From: Microbulbifer sp. YPW16
GTDB lineage: Bacteria > Pseudomonadota > Gammaproteobacteria > Pseudomonadales > Cellvibrionaceae
Assembly (NCBI RefSeq): GCF_021290385.1
Contig: NZ_CP089928.1
Span: forward strand, 1,472,501 to 1,536,500
DNA length: 64,000 nt
Direction: 5' to 3'
Shown here: positions 29,237 to 38,192 of the stretch, one piece after another
How the letters are laid out: every line of letters starts with the position of its first letter
How positions within the stretch are numbered: position 1 is the first letter of the stretch
Translations under genes and position numbers: made by a program
Notes under the pieces: generated by a model
Told to the model about the DNA's origin: nothing
Database searches by the model: none
The model's input: the letters and a program-made list of their open reading frames with translations, nothing else

Positions 29237-29647
29237 ATGTTCCGTATCCTGCAGATCGACCATGTTGTCCTGCGCGTGACCGACCTGGAAGCAATGCGGG
29301 ATTTTTATGTCGACGTACTGGGTTGTGTCCCGGAGCGGGAAGAGCCGCACATCGGCCTCTACCAGCTGCGCGCGGGCAGCAGCCTGATTGACCTGGTACC
29401 GGTGGACAGTGAACTGGGACGTGCGGGCGGAACAGCCCCCGGGCGGTCGGGCCATAACCTGGACCACCTGTGCCTGCGGATCGAGCCATTTCACGCCGCC
29501 GCCCTGGTCCGCCACCTGCGTGCCTGGAATATCGAACCGGGCCCGGTTGAATACCGCTACGGCGCCGGTGGCCAGGGACCCTCACTCTATATACGCGACC
29601 CCGAGGGCAACACGGTGGAGCTGAAGGGAAACGTAACTGAGAGCTAA
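29237..29647 (+). CDS. VOC family protein (glyoxalase-fold)
   Basis: A 136-residue single-chain vicinal-oxygen-chelate protein. The opening LQIDHVVLRVTDLEAMRDFYVDVLG and the C-terminal YIRDPEGNTVELKG carry a His and a Glu typical of metal ligands, and LDHLCLRI gives a third ligand-type His. Members include glyoxalase I, dioxygenases and resistance proteins; nothing here fixes the substrate. It begins five bases after moeA, so it is probably in the same transcript. Confidence 0.85.
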   Translation: MFRILQIDHVVLRVTDLEAMRDFYVDVLGCVPEREEPHIGLYQLRAGSSLIDLVPVDSELGRAGGTAPGRSGHNLDHLCLRIEPFHAAALVRHLRAWNIEPGPVEYRYGAGGQGPSLYIRDPEGNTVELKGNVTES

Positions 29648-29744
29648 GATAAACGCTGCACAGGGGTTGAGACTGCCAGGGTTTGCCGCCTATATTCCCC
29701 CGATGGTAAACCGCCAACTGCACATTCAGAACAGGAGAGCCCGA

Positions 29745-30470
29745 ATGCACAGTGAAACCGTGGAGTACACAGTCGATAGCGAATCTTTCACCGGTTACCT
29801 TGCCTGGGACGACAGCTCCAGTGGCAAGCGACCCGGCATCCTCGTTATTCACGAATGGTGGGGCCACAACGATTTTGTCCGCGAGGAGGCCGACAAGCTC
29901 GCCGCCGCCGGTTATACCGCCTTTGCCGTGGATATGTTTGGCACCGGCAGGCAGGCCGACAATCCGGACGATGCGGGCGCATTGATGAACGCTGCACTCG
30001 AGGCACCAGGCGCCATCGAACAGCGATTCCGCAAGGCGATGGAAATCCTGCAACAACACGACTCCGTCGACTCGCGACATATCGCCGCCCAGGGATACTG
30101 TTTCGGTGGCGCAGTGGCGCTGAATATGGCCCGCCTGGGACTGCCGCTGCAGGGCGTGGTCAGCTTTCACGGCGCACTGGAGAGCGATATCCAGGTGGAA
30201 CCCGGCAGCGTCAAGGCGCAACTGCAGGTCTATACCGGCGGCGCCGACGACATGATCCCGCCGGCACAGGTAGCCGCATTTGTCGAGGAAATGCAGAAAG
30301 CCGGGGTGAAATTCGAACTCACCAGCTATCCCGGCGTAAAACACGGCTTTACCAACCCCGCTGCTACCAGCCGGGGGGAAAAGTTCGGCATTCCACTCGC
30401 CTACAGCGATGAGGCGCGACAGGATGCCTGGAGCGGCGCCATGGCGTTTTACCGCAAGCTGTTCGGCTGA
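29745..30470 (+). CDS. Dienelactone hydrolase family protein
   Basis: An alpha/beta hydrolase of 241 residues. The nucleophile motif GYCFGG has Cys in the catalytic position, as in true dienelactone hydrolases, with the acid in TGGADDMIPP and the His in PGVKHGFT. The oxyanion-hole strand VIHEWWGHNDF is typical. The ATG at 29745 follows AGGAG; the longer frame upstream has no ribosome site. No aromatic-degradation genes are nearby, so the physiological substrate is unknown; it may be a general carboxylesterase. Confidence 0.88.
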   Translation: MHSETVEYTVDSESFTGYLAWDDSSSGKRPGILVIHEWWGHNDFVREEADKLAAAGYTAFAVDMFGTGRQADNPDDAGALMNAALEAPGAIEQRFRKAMEILQQHDSVDSRHIAAQGYCFGGAVALNMARLGLPLQGVVSFHGALESDIQVEPGSVKAQLQVYTGGADDMIPPAQVAAFVEEMQKAGVKFELTSYPGVKHGFTNPAATSRGEKFGIPLAYSDEARQDAWSGAMAFYRKLFG

Positions 30471-30554
30471 CAGGGTGAAATTCCAGCGGGCGCGCCGGGT
30501 GCAGGTTCCCGTGAGCGCCCGCAAGCGAAAGGAAGCCGACCTGAGGACAGTTGC

Positions 30555-30859
30555 ATCATTCTTGAAGTCGCCCAGCTGGATATCCGGCCCGGCCAATGCG
30601 ACGCCTTTGAAGCCGCGTTCAAACGCGCGCAGGCGATCATCTCCAGCATGCCGGGCTATCTTTCCCACCAGCTGCAGAAATGCATTGAGAAGGATCATCG
30701 CTACCTGCTGCTGGTGCAGTGGGAAACCCTAGAGGACCACACTGAGGGCTTCCGCCAGTCGCCCGCTACCAGGAGTGGAAAGCGCTCCTGCATCATTTCT
30801 ATGAGCCATTTCCCGATGTAGAGCATTACCAGTTAATGCGCGAGCAATCCACTGGCTGA
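30555..30859 (+). pseudogene. Broken antibiotic-biosynthesis-monooxygenase (ABM) domain gene
   Basis: Conceptual translation reads ILEVAQLDIRPGQ, then AIISSMPGYLSHQLQ, LLLVQWETLEDHTEGFRQS, a typical ABM-domain monooxygenase. At about 30765-30767 one base is missing: the reading must shift frame to continue YQEWKALLHHFYEPFPDVEHY to a stop at 30859. The expected start codon is ATC (30555) instead of ATG, although a GAGGA ribosome site sits at the right distance, and no other start is in frame upstream. Two independent lesions point to a decaying gene rather than a single sequencing error. Confidence 0.75.
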
Positions 30860-30876
30860 CAGCCACTGGCCGCGGC

Positions 30877-31335
30877 CTACCCCCGCATCAGGTAGCGGGC
30901 TCCGGCTCCCTCTTTCCCGGCTTCGTCGCCGGGGTTCCACATCGGGCAGGTTTCCAGTGACAGGCAACCACAGCCGATACAACCATCCAGCCGATCCCGT
31001 AGGCCCCGCAGCTGCTCAATGCGGCGATCCAGCTCTGCACGCCACTTTGCTGACAGCCGTTGCCAGTCGCGCTTGTTGGGCGTACGAGCGTCCGGCAGCT
31101 CATCCAGTGCTGCCCTGATTTCCGCCAGGGAAACTCCCATACTCTGCGCCACCTTGATCACCGCCACCCGTCGCAGGACATCCCGGCTGTAACGGCGCTG
31201 GTTACCGGCAGTGCGCCAGCTCCTGATCAATCCCCGGCTCTCGTAGAAATGTAGCGTGGACACCGCCACCCCGCTGCGCCGGGCCACCTCCCCGACACTT
31301 AGTTCCCGCGCCGCACGCGACGATTTATCCCCCAT
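30877..31335 (-). CDS. soxR: Redox-sensitive transcriptional activator SoxR
   Basis: MerR-family regulator whose [2Fe-2S] cluster senses redox-cycling drugs and superoxide. The 152-residue product has the N-terminal winged helix ([26 protein letters not shown]), a dimerisation helix and the cluster motif [12 protein letters not shown] (Cys 119, 122, 124, 130), followed by PMWNP. I start at the ATG at 31335, six bases after GGAGG, rather than the ATG at 31341 inside that spacing. A SoxR operator lies in the divergent promoter at 31401. No soxS is visible, so SoxR probably acts directly on its targets as in non-enteric bacteria. Confidence 0.95.
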   Translation of the reverse strand: MGDKSSRAARELSVGEVARRSGVAVSTLHFYESRGLIRSWRTAGNQRRYSRDVLRRVAVIKVAQSMGVSLAEIRAALDELPDARTPNKRDWQRLSAKWRAELDRRIEQLRGLRDRLDGCIGCGCLSLETCPMWNPGDEAGKEGAGARYLMRG

Positions 31336-31400
31336 GGGCATCCTCCCGCTAATCCCGGATGGCGTTGCTGATCGCTACCGGGAATTTTGGAATCCAGGCA

Positions 31401-31431
31401 TTGACCTCAAGTTTACTTGAGGTTTTACACT
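31401..31431 (+). promoter_or_regulatory. SoxR-controlled promoter with operator
   Basis: The operator CCTCAAG-TTTA-CTTGAGG (31405-31422) is a perfect 7-bp palindrome with a 4-base centre, one base off the known SoxR box. It lies between -35 TTGACC (31401-31406) and -10 TACACT (31426-31431), spaced 19 bp, the over-long spacing that MerR-family activators correct. It points toward the small ORF and the ABC exporter. Confidence 0.88.
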
Positions 31432-31454
31432 GCTCCGCACCAGATGACAAGGAC

Positions 31455-31736
31455 ATGGAGAACAACGATATGATGGAAGGTATGGCTACCCATAAAGGCC
31501 CGGGCAACCAGGGGCACAAGAATCCAAAGCGGGACCGTAACGGGATACCGGTGGCACCAACACCGTACCGGGAAAACGGGGCTGATTCCGGACAGGCAGG
31601 GAAGGCTCCGGTAAACTCCCGCGAACGCGTTCAGCGATTCACGGCGGCGATCGGCAGGGCCGCATTGCGCCTGACGGTGCGCTGGGCAACCAGGGCTCAG
31701 GCGGCCAGCCCGCGCGGACCCTGGATCCCGAAGTGA
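31455..31736 (+). CDS. Small hypothetical protein in the SoxR-controlled transcript
   Basis: A short frame starting about 24 bases downstream of the predicted SoxR promoter start, with an ATG at 31455 and further ATGs at 31470 and 31485. The product (up to 93 residues) is hydrophilic and basic at first, rich in Gly, Asn, Pro and Lys, then amphipathic near the C-terminus ([18 protein letters not shown]). I recognise no family. The position between the operator and the exporter makes a real gene possible, but ribosome sites are weak and the frame may be just an untranslated leader. Confidence 0.35.
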   Translation: MENNDMMEGMATHKGPGNQGHKNPKRDRNGIPVAPTPYRENGADSGQAGKAPVNSRERVQRFTAAIGRAALRLTVRWATRAQAASPRGPWIPK

Positions 31737-31776
31737 GCGGATCCCCAAACAAGCCACCCACAAGCAAGGAGTTTCT

Positions 31777-32733
31777 GTGGAACCCATTATTTCGGCCAGG
31801 GGTGTTGGCAAGACCTACCAGGGAGGCTTTACCGCCCTGCGGGATGTCGACCTGGATATACGGCGGGGAGAGATCTTCGCCCTGCTCGGCCCCAACGGCG
31901 CGGGCAAGACCACGCTGATCAGCATCATCTGCGGCATCGTCAACCCATCGAGCGGCACGGTACTGGCAGACGGGCACGATATCATTCGCGACTACCGCGC
32001 CGCCCGCAGCAAAATCGGGCTGGTGCCGCAGGAACTTTCCACCGATGCCTTCGAGAGTGTCTGGGCCACCGTCAATTTCAGTCGCGGCCTGTTTGGCAAG
32101 GCACCCGATCCGGAATATATCGAGAAGCTACTGCGCCAGCTTTCCCTGTGGGAGAAAAGGGACAGCCGCATCATGGCCCTTTCCGGCGGCATGAAGCGCC
32201 GGGTAATGATCGCCAAGGCACTGTCCCACGAGCCCAAGATCCTGTTTCTCGACGAGCCCACCGCCGGGGTCGATGTGGAGCTGCGCCAGGATATGTGGCA
32301 GATGGTGCACGGCCTGCGGGAATCCGGGGTGACAATTATCCTCACCACCCATTACATCGAGGAAGCCGAGGAAATGGCCGACCGTGTGGGTGTGATCAAC
32401 CGGGGCCGCCTGGTGCTGGTGGACGACAAGCGCACCCTGATGCAGAAAATGGGCGAAAAGGAACTGCGACTGCAACTGGCCCGCCCGATGAATGCACTGC
32501 CTGAGGCCCTGGCCGGCCTGCCGGTGGAGCTGGGTGAGGACGGCCAGCAACTTATTTATCACTTCGATATCAGGAGTGAGGATACCGGCATTACCGAATT
32601 CCTGCGCCGGCTGAATGACGCCGATATTGATTTCCGCGACCTGCACACCCGGGAAAGTTCACTGGAGGAGATCTTTGTCGGGCTGGTCAAGGGCGCACGA
32701 GAGGAGTCAATGGAAGAGGAGTCACAGCCATGA
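31777..32733 (+). CDS. ABC transporter ATP-binding protein (drug/ABC-2 exporter type)
   Basis: A 318-residue ATPase. It has Walker [10 protein letters not shown] (about 38-46), signature LSGGMKRR, Walker [13 protein letters not shown], and the H-loop [16 protein letters not shown]-terminal extension of about 90 residues is typical of DrrA/YadG-type exporters. The start is a GTG at 31777 behind AAGGAG. The permease gene overlaps its stop by four bases. A SoxR operator upstream suggests induction by redox-active compounds; that link is inferred. Confidence 0.92.
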   Translation: MEPIISARGVGKTYQGGFTALRDVDLDIRRGEIFALLGPNGAGKTTLISIICGIVNPSSGTVLADGHDIIRDYRAARSKIGLVPQELSTDAFESVWATVNFSRGLFGKAPDPEYIEKLLRQLSLWEKRDSRIMALSGGMKRRVMIAKALSHEPKILFLDEPTAGVDVELRQDMWQMVHGLRESGVTIILTTHYIEEAEEMADRVGVINRGRLVLVDDKRTLMQKMGEKELRLQLARPMNALPEALAGLPVELGEDGQQLIYHFDIRSEDTGITEFLRRLNDADIDFRDLHTRESSLEEIFVGLVKGAREESMEEESQP

Positions 32734-33491
32734 ACTGGTACGGAATTCGCGCCATCTACAAATTCGAGATGGCACGCACCTGGCGAACCCTGATGCAGAG
32801 TATCGCCTCACCGGTGCTGTCGACCTCCCTCTACTTCATCGTATTCGGTGCTGCTATCGGCTCCCGCATGGGTGACATCGACGGCGTCAGTTACGGTGCC
32901 TTTATCATTCCCGGGCTAATTATGTTGTCGCTTCTGAGCGAGAGCATCTCCAATGCCTCGTTCGGGATCTTCTTCCCCAAATTCTCAGGCACCATTTATG
33001 AGGTCCTCTCGGCGCCGGTGTCGGCGTTTGAGGTAGTAGCGGGGTACGTTGGGGCCGCAGCCACCAAGTCGATTATCCTCGGCGGGCTGATCCTGCTGAC
33101 CGCTCGCTTCTTTGTCGACTACGATATCCTGCACCCGTTCTGGATGCTCGCCTTCCTGGTGTTGACCGCCGTCACTTTCAGTATGTTCGGCTTTATCATT
33201 GGCATCTGGGCCGATGACTTCCAGAAACTGCAGATTATCCCGCTGATGGTGGTAACCCCGCTGACGTTTCTCGGCGGGGCCTTTTACTCCATCAATATGC
33301 TGCCGGAATTCTGGCAGAAGGTGACGCTATTCAATCCGGTGGTCTACCTGATCAGCGGCTTTCGCTGGGCCTTCTATGGCGTGTCCGATGTCAACGTCGT
33401 CATCAGCCTGGGAATGACCCTGCTCTTCCTGCTGCTTTGCCTGACCGGTGTCTGGTGGATATTCCGTACCGGCTACCGGATCAAGACCTGA
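32730..33491 (+). CDS. ABC-2 type transporter permease
   Basis: The 253-residue membrane partner of the ATPase, with six hydrophobic segments and the ABC-2 features [28 protein letters not shown], and the C-terminal [19 protein letters not shown] and [12 protein letters not shown]. It resembles YadH/DrrB-type exporters. It starts at an ATGA overlap with the ATPase gene. One ATPase and one half-size permease imply a homodimeric exporter; the substrate is unknown. Confidence 0.92.
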   Translation: MNWYGIRAIYKFEMARTWRTLMQSIASPVLSTSLYFIVFGAAIGSRMGDIDGVSYGAFIIPGLIMLSLLSESISNASFGIFFPKFSGTIYEVLSAPVSAFEVVAGYVGAAATKSIILGGLILLTARFFVDYDILHPFWMLAFLVLTAVTFSMFGFIIGIWADDFQKLQIIPLMVVTPLTFLGGAFYSINMLPEFWQKVTLFNPVVYLISGFRWAFYGVSDVNVVISLGMTLLFLLLCLTGVWWIFRTGYRIKT

Positions 33492-33543
33492 ATAGAAAAT
33501 GGCGGCCTGCGCCGCCACTTTCTCCTTCCAGCAAATCCCCGGA

Positions 33544-34455
33544 CTAACGGGCCAGGGAGTCATAGACTATGCCGGTCCAGACATCCGGCTTCATAAACCC
33601 CTGCCCGTACTGGTCGTCGTATTCCCGGGTAGGCTGCGCCGCAATCACCTCCTCACGACTCATTCCCTGGTCCACCAGCGCCTGGATCTGGTTACGCAGT
33701 TTTACCAACAGGTCCCGCTGGGCTTTCAACTCAGCCTTGTTGCTGAGGGGCCCGTGCCCGGGAATGATTCTGGTTGAATCATTCGCCAGGGACAATACAT
33801 TATCCATCGCAGCCACTACACCATCCACGGAACCGCCGGAGGACAGGTCGATAAACGGGTAACTGCCGTTAAAGAAAGTATCCCCCATGTGGATCACATT
33901 GGCATTCCTGAAGTGCACGATGGAGTCTCCGTCGGTATGCGCCGGGTCCACATGCTGCACGTGCACATCCTCGCCGTTCCAGTGAAACGTGGTCGCATCG
34001 GTAAAGGTGATTACCGGCAGGGCCTCCGCCGGGGACGCCGGCACCTTGCGGTCGAACAGCTTCATAAACTGCTCAGTGCTCATCCGCTTGCGCACATTCT
34101 CGTGTGCCACCACCAGTGCGCCTGCCTCTCCAAAGTTCTCATTACCGCCGGTGTGGTCGCCATGCCAGTGGGTGTTGACTACGAAGCGCACCGGCTTGTC
34201 ACTGATTGCCGCCACCGCGGCACCAATGCGCTCGGTGAGTGGCGCATACTGGTCATCCACCATAAAGACGCCGTCCTCACCGGAGAAAACCGCGATATTG
34301 CCACCGGCGCCCTGCAGCATATGGATATGATCGGTGACTTTCTGGGTACTGATTTCAACTTCCGCGAAGCGATCCTGGGCCAGCGCCGTGGATACTGCCG
34401 TGGTCGCCAGGGTCCCGAGGATGCCCGCAGTAGCGGTTTTCAACAGACTACGCAT
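33544..34455 (-). CDS. Secreted metallo-beta-lactamase-fold hydrolase
   Basis: A 303-residue protein with a Sec signal peptide (MRSLLKTATAGILGTLATTA, cleavage near STALAQD) and an MBL domain. The zinc motif is HWHGDHTGG, with further ligands in HVDPAHTDGD (His and Asp) and IIPGHG. The set resembles quinoprotein relay or class B3-like hydrolases, which include non-lactamase enzymes, so the substrate is open. The ATG at 34455 follows AGGAGG; it overlaps the end of the GDPD-like gene by eight bases, so they are coupled. Confidence 0.88.
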   Translation of the reverse strand: MRSLLKTATAGILGTLATTAVSTALAQDRFAEVEISTQKVTDHIHMLQGAGGNIAVFSGEDGVFMVDDQYAPLTERIGAAVAAISDKPVRFVVNTHWHGDHTGGNENFGEAGALVVAHENVRKRMSTEQFMKLFDRKVPASPAEALPVITFTDATTFHWNGEDVHVQHVDPAHTDGDSIVHFRNANVIHMGDTFFNGSYPFIDLSSGGSVDGVVAAMDNVLSLANDSTRIIPGHGPLSNKAELKAQRDLLVKLRNQIQALVDQGMSREEVIAAQPTREYDDQYGQGFMKPDVWTGIVYDSLAR

Positions 34456-35371
34456 TATGAACCTCCTGCTTATTATTGGATTCAATACGGTTGATATTTT
34501 TCATGATGTCGGGCCGGTCAGTAACAATACCGTCTACCCCGAGCCTGGTGAGGTGTGCCATCTGACCGGGCTCATTGATGGTCCATACGGATACGTGCAG
34601 GCCCAGCGCGTGGGCGGCCCGCAAGAACCGGGGGCCAATCACCGGCAGGCCAAAATATCGCAGCGGCAACTGCATCGTCTGGTAGGCGGGGCGCAAGAGT
34701 TTCTCCAATCCCAGCAGCTGGGCGGCATAGAACAAGATGGCATCCCCCATGGCAGCGCCGGTAGTGACCTCGGGGCATATCCGGCGAAATTCATCGATCA
34801 CACGCTTATGGAAGGTGGAGACAATTACCCTTTGCTGATGGCCCGTTCGCCTGATTACTTCACACATGGCCCGGGCGGCGGCCAGGTCGTTGTTCTTTAA
34901 TTCGATGATCAGGGGCATATCGGGGATAGCCTCGAACACTTCATCGATGGTACAGATTCTCAGCGGTGCATCGCGATAGGGATAATGCTCGCCGTCACGG
35001 GTCCAGCGCATGCCCAGGTCAAGCTGCTGTAGCTCCGCGAGGGTATGGTCGATCACACGGCCTCTGCCACTGGTGATACGGTCCAGTTCCATGTCGTGCA
35101 TCAGGACAAGGTGGCCATCCCTCGTCAGGTTCAGGTCCAGCTCTATGGCATCGACGCCCAGGCGGGACATCTCACGCATGTATAGAAGCGTGTTGCCGGG
35201 GAAAAGGCCACTGCCGCGCTCATCGCCGTGGGCAATCGCCATGGGAACCGGGGCATCAGGCAACTTTATCGTCAATGGGGGCGCGGGACGCCCCCGTGCG
35301 TAAAGCCAGAGTGCCGCCAATAGGCCGCAGAAAAGGACAAACCACAACATGGGGGCAGAAGGCCTCCTCAC
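34448..35371 (-). CDS. Glycerophosphodiester phosphodiesterase family protein
   Basis: A 307-residue TIM-barrel GDPD with an N-terminal membrane anchor or signal (MLWFVLFCGLLAALWLYA). The substrate motifs VDAIELDLNLTRDGHLVLMHD are intact, giving the metal and catalytic His/Glu residues, and the C-terminal VSVWTINEPG and LGVDGIVTDRPD are typical. The usual HRG...PENT motif is HGDERG...PGNT, so the first metal ligand region deviates. The start is a GTG at 35371; an ATG at 35350 is possible. It overlaps the following hydrolase gene by eight bases. Confidence 0.85.
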   Translation of the reverse strand: MRRPSAPMLWFVLFCGLLAALWLYARGRPAPPLTIKLPDAPVPMAIAHGDERGSGLFPGNTLLYMREMSRLGVDAIELDLNLTRDGHLVLMHDMELDRITSGRGRVIDHTLAELQQLDLGMRWTRDGEHYPYRDAPLRICTIDEVFEAIPDMPLIIELKNNDLAAARAMCEVIRRTGHQQRVIVSTFHKRVIDEFRRICPEVTTGAAMGDAILFYAAQLLGLEKLLRPAYQTMQLPLRYFGLPVIGPRFLRAAHALGLHVSVWTINEPGQMAHLTRLGVDGIVTDRPDIMKNINRIESNNKQEVHNA

Positions 35372-35404
35372 TTCATAACAGGAAAGGCCCTGGCAGCCAT
35401 GGCC

Positions 35405-36064
35405 TCAGGGCAGGATTGCCTCGAGTTGGCCCAGGTCGTTCAGGACCCGCCAGGTGCCGCCAGTCTCCTCGACACGCTCCTGCCAGCGTGAAATACGTTC
35501 CAGGTATTCGTTCGGATCAACATTGTCACTGCGGAGCTTGGTGACGTTGAGCGCCACCAGATCGAATCCCTGCAGGTCCAGAGGCACATCGCGGTTATAG
35601 CCCGCCTTGATCTCTTCCTTCAGGTCGGAGAAGAGGAAGATTGTCTTGTGCCCCGGGTCCTTCTCATTGAGGAACTCGATCGCCTGCAGCAAGCCACCGG
35701 TAATATCGGTGTACTCCGCCGGCCGCGCGTCGTCCACGAACGTTGCCACCGACTGCTGGAATGCCTGCTTCTGGCGGTTGGTGACGCTGGGGCGGTCATC
35801 AAAAGTCACCTTGGCGTGGATATTTTTCTCGCTGAAGCTGGCCGTATTAATACTGGCCACGGCGAAGGTATCACCGGGCTGTAGCCTGGCCAGGGTGTAG
35901 TTGATCACCTGCTGGGCCTTGTCCAGCTCGCGGGTGTAGGTGCCCGAGGTATCCACCAGCATATAGATGCCGCGGTTATGCGCCCGGGACTCCCCACAGG
36001 CTGCCAGCAGTATTGTGGCCAGTGCCGTGACCAGCCCGACAATCATTGTCCATTGCCTGCTCAT
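35405..36064 (-). CDS. VWA-domain lipoprotein of unknown function
   Basis: A 219-residue product beginning MSRQWTMIVGLVTAL with a lipobox (LLAACGES), so predicted to be lipid-anchored. The rest is one von Willebrand factor A domain: MIDAS-like DTSGT near the start, a Thr in YTDITGGLL and an Asp in LFSDLKEE. It overlaps the upstream membrane-protein gene by four bases (ATGA), so the pair is one transcriptional and translational unit. VWA proteins often bind partners via metal; the likely partner is the membrane protein, which is inference only. Confidence 0.8.
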   Translation of the reverse strand: MSRQWTMIVGLVTALATILLAACGESRAHNRGIYMLVDTSGTYTRELDKAQQVINYTLARLQPGDTFAVASINTASFSEKNIHAKVTFDDRPSVTNRQKQAFQQSVATFVDDARPAEYTDITGGLLQAIEFLNEKDPGHKTIFLFSDLKEEIKAGYNRDVPLDLQGFDLVALNVTKLRSDNVDPNEYLERISRWQERVEETGGTWRVLNDLGQLEAILP

Positions 36065-37470
36065 CCCGCCTCCTCCAGTGCCTTGCCCTGCTGGCCGGAT
36101 TCGCGCCAACGCTCGAAACGGGCTTCCAGCCACAGGGGGAAGAAAATGACAATATCGTACAGACGGATCAGCATTGCGCTGCAGCGCAGCGATGCCGTCC
36201 CCAGCAGGCGCATAATCACCGACAGCGTGCGCAGCAGGAATGCAGCAAGCACGCCAATAACGGTCCGCGCCGAGGCAATAAAGTTCTCCAGTGGTATGGC
36301 GACAAACGTCAGGGCAAATGGCAGGATAAAGCCGAGTCCCATCTGGGCGGCGGTAGTAATCCAGTAGACCCCCTCGGTGGCTGCCGCCACTTCCTCCCCG
36401 CGCAATTGTGCGCTCACGGCCAGGTCTTCCTGCATCAGCACCTCGCGCATAAAGGCCAGGCCCGCCTCCACACAGGCCAGGAAAAACAGCAGCGCAAAAG
36501 CTACCCACATCATGCGCGTACGGAGCTTGTCATTAAGCGAACCGATGACCGGGAACAGGCGTGTGATCCGCAGGCACTCCATCAGGAAGAGTCCCATGGT
36601 GATTTCCAGCAGGATAATCACCAGGGCGGATATATCCGCCATCTTGAAATTACCGATATAGCTGGTGCCGCCCACCATCTCGGTCATGGGCCGCGCAATC
36701 AGGTGAAAATTGATCAGCGCGCCACCCACGGCGATTACCAGTACAAAAGCAGAAATAAAGAACTGGCTCATAGAGGAAGAGGAGAGTCCTCGCAGCGCCC
36801 GGTCGGTGCCCTGCTGGATCTCCTCGTAACGACGCATATGGCCGTCCAGGGCAGTCGCCCGGCGAATTACCGATTCCACATGCTTGTTCACCCGTCCCAG
36901 GCTTTTCAGGATCGAGCGCCAATGGGGCATCATGCGCTTGAGCAGCTGGTGGCGTTCACGGGCAGACTCGCGGTAGGCCTCCAGCGCCTTGGCCTCAGAC
37001 TTGCGCATGGACTGGTGAATGATCTCGAGCACATCCCCGACTACCGGATCCTGCTTGGCCGGGATCTCGGAGACGGCCTTGATCGCCTTGGCCCAGTTAG
37101 TGGGCTCCGGCGGCACCTCGGCACTGCGCACATAATCCTCATCGATGGCAGTCAGCTGCTCACACAGCCGCCGGTGCAGGGCGGGGTATTGCGCCAGCTC
37201 CCGCTTCATGGTCGCTTCAATCCGGTCGAACTCCCGCTCCACATAGCGCTCGGCGGCTTCCTGGCCGGATGCCAGCAACACCTCGCGGTTACGCTGTTGC
37301 AGGCGCCGCTCCGCACCAGCCACCGCACTGGCCCCCATACGCAGGGACTGCTGGAAAAAGCGCCCGAGGGCACTGATGGCCTGATGCACCGGGCGACGCG
37401 CCACAAACAGGGCCACGAGTGCCAGGATGAACCACAACCAGAGCGGCAGACTGTCTATCATTTCCGTCAC
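36061..37470 (-). CDS. Multi-pass membrane protein of unknown function
   Basis: A 469-residue protein with an N-terminal helix (LPLWLWFILALVALFVA) and a long, charged, coiled-coil-prone region (about residues 30-215, rich in Arg, Glu, Gln). About four more membrane helices follow between residues 230 and 400, and then an amphipathic tail. I recognise no named family. The start is a GTG at 37470 after AGGAG. It overlaps the VWA lipoprotein gene. The topology suggests an inner-membrane scaffold with a large soluble coiled coil. Confidence 0.75.
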   Translation of the reverse strand: MTEMIDSLPLWLWFILALVALFVARRPVHQAISALGRFFQQSLRMGASAVAGAERRLQQRNREVLLASGQEAAERYVEREFDRIEATMKRELAQYPALHRRLCEQLTAIDEDYVRSAEVPPEPTNWAKAIKAVSEIPAKQDPVVGDVLEIIHQSMRKSEAKALEAYRESARERHQLLKRMMPHWRSILKSLGRVNKHVESVIRRATALDGHMRRYEEIQQGTDRALRGLSSSSMSQFFISAFVLVIAVGGALINFHLIARPMTEMVGGTSYIGNFKMADISALVIILLEITMGLFLMECLRITRLFPVIGSLNDKLRTRMMWVAFALLFFLACVEAGLAFMREVLMQEDLAVSAQLRGEEVAAATEGVYWITTAAQMGLGFILPFALTFVAIPLENFIASARTVIGVLAAFLLRTLSVIMRLLGTASLRCSAMLIRLYDIVIFFPLWLEARFERWRESGQQGKALEEAG

Positions 37471-38192
37471 TTGCTCTCTCCTGTGTTTTTCTGGCGAAAA
37501 ATTGATCACCCGCCGGTTACGACGGGCCCGGAGTCGCCAGAAAGCTCGAGAAACTACTCCGGATGTCAAAATACGACACTTTAGGTTTATGAACCAGTGC
37601 CGCGCGCCCGCGGGCTCCCGCAGCCCAGGGGTCGGACACCACGATCAAGGACGATGCCGCTCTCCCGTGTGTTACCTGACATTGCGACATTACCGCCCTG
37701 CTTGCCTGCCCGTATTGCCTCCCCCTGCCGACAACGTTTTCAGCTACACAGGCGCGCTTTGTCCTCACCATTGGAAAGGGGAGTGGCCGGGTTTGCTATG
37801 GATACACCTGCAGCGGCACAGTTCATTGCCGGCCAACAGTGCAATTACCTCCCCCGCCAGCGGGGACAAAATCCGTGCCCAAAGGCATACGGAAAAACCG
37901 AATCGACAGGCCTGTCAGGGACCTGAAGGGTACCTATTACGTTTGAGGCTAACAGGCCCTTTTTTAAAACCAAACCATTATCCCCCTGTAACCCCCTGTG
38001 ACTCGCAAACCGGCAGGCACGGTCTACACTCCATACTAACTTCTCACCCGCTAAGTTTTTCGGCCTATCGAAAAATATTCGGTCGGAATTATGAGCGAGA
38101 AGCTCAAGCGAGCGGCAGAGGAGCGCAGACGTTCAATTTTCTGTCTGCTGTTGAAGACTGCGAAAGATTGAAATGGAATTTGAGGCGAAGTG
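37471..38192. other. Divergent intergenic region upstream of the curli regulator
   Basis: This 0.7-kb gap must hold promoters for the membrane protein (minus) and the csgD-like gene (plus). The right half is A+T-rich. A perfect inverted repeat TTTTTCG-N6-CGAAAAA lies at 38056-38075 and could be an operator. A 26-codon frame (38091-38171, MSEKLKRAAEERRR...) follows but has a poor ribosome site. Longer frames to the left look like chance. Confidence 0.5.
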
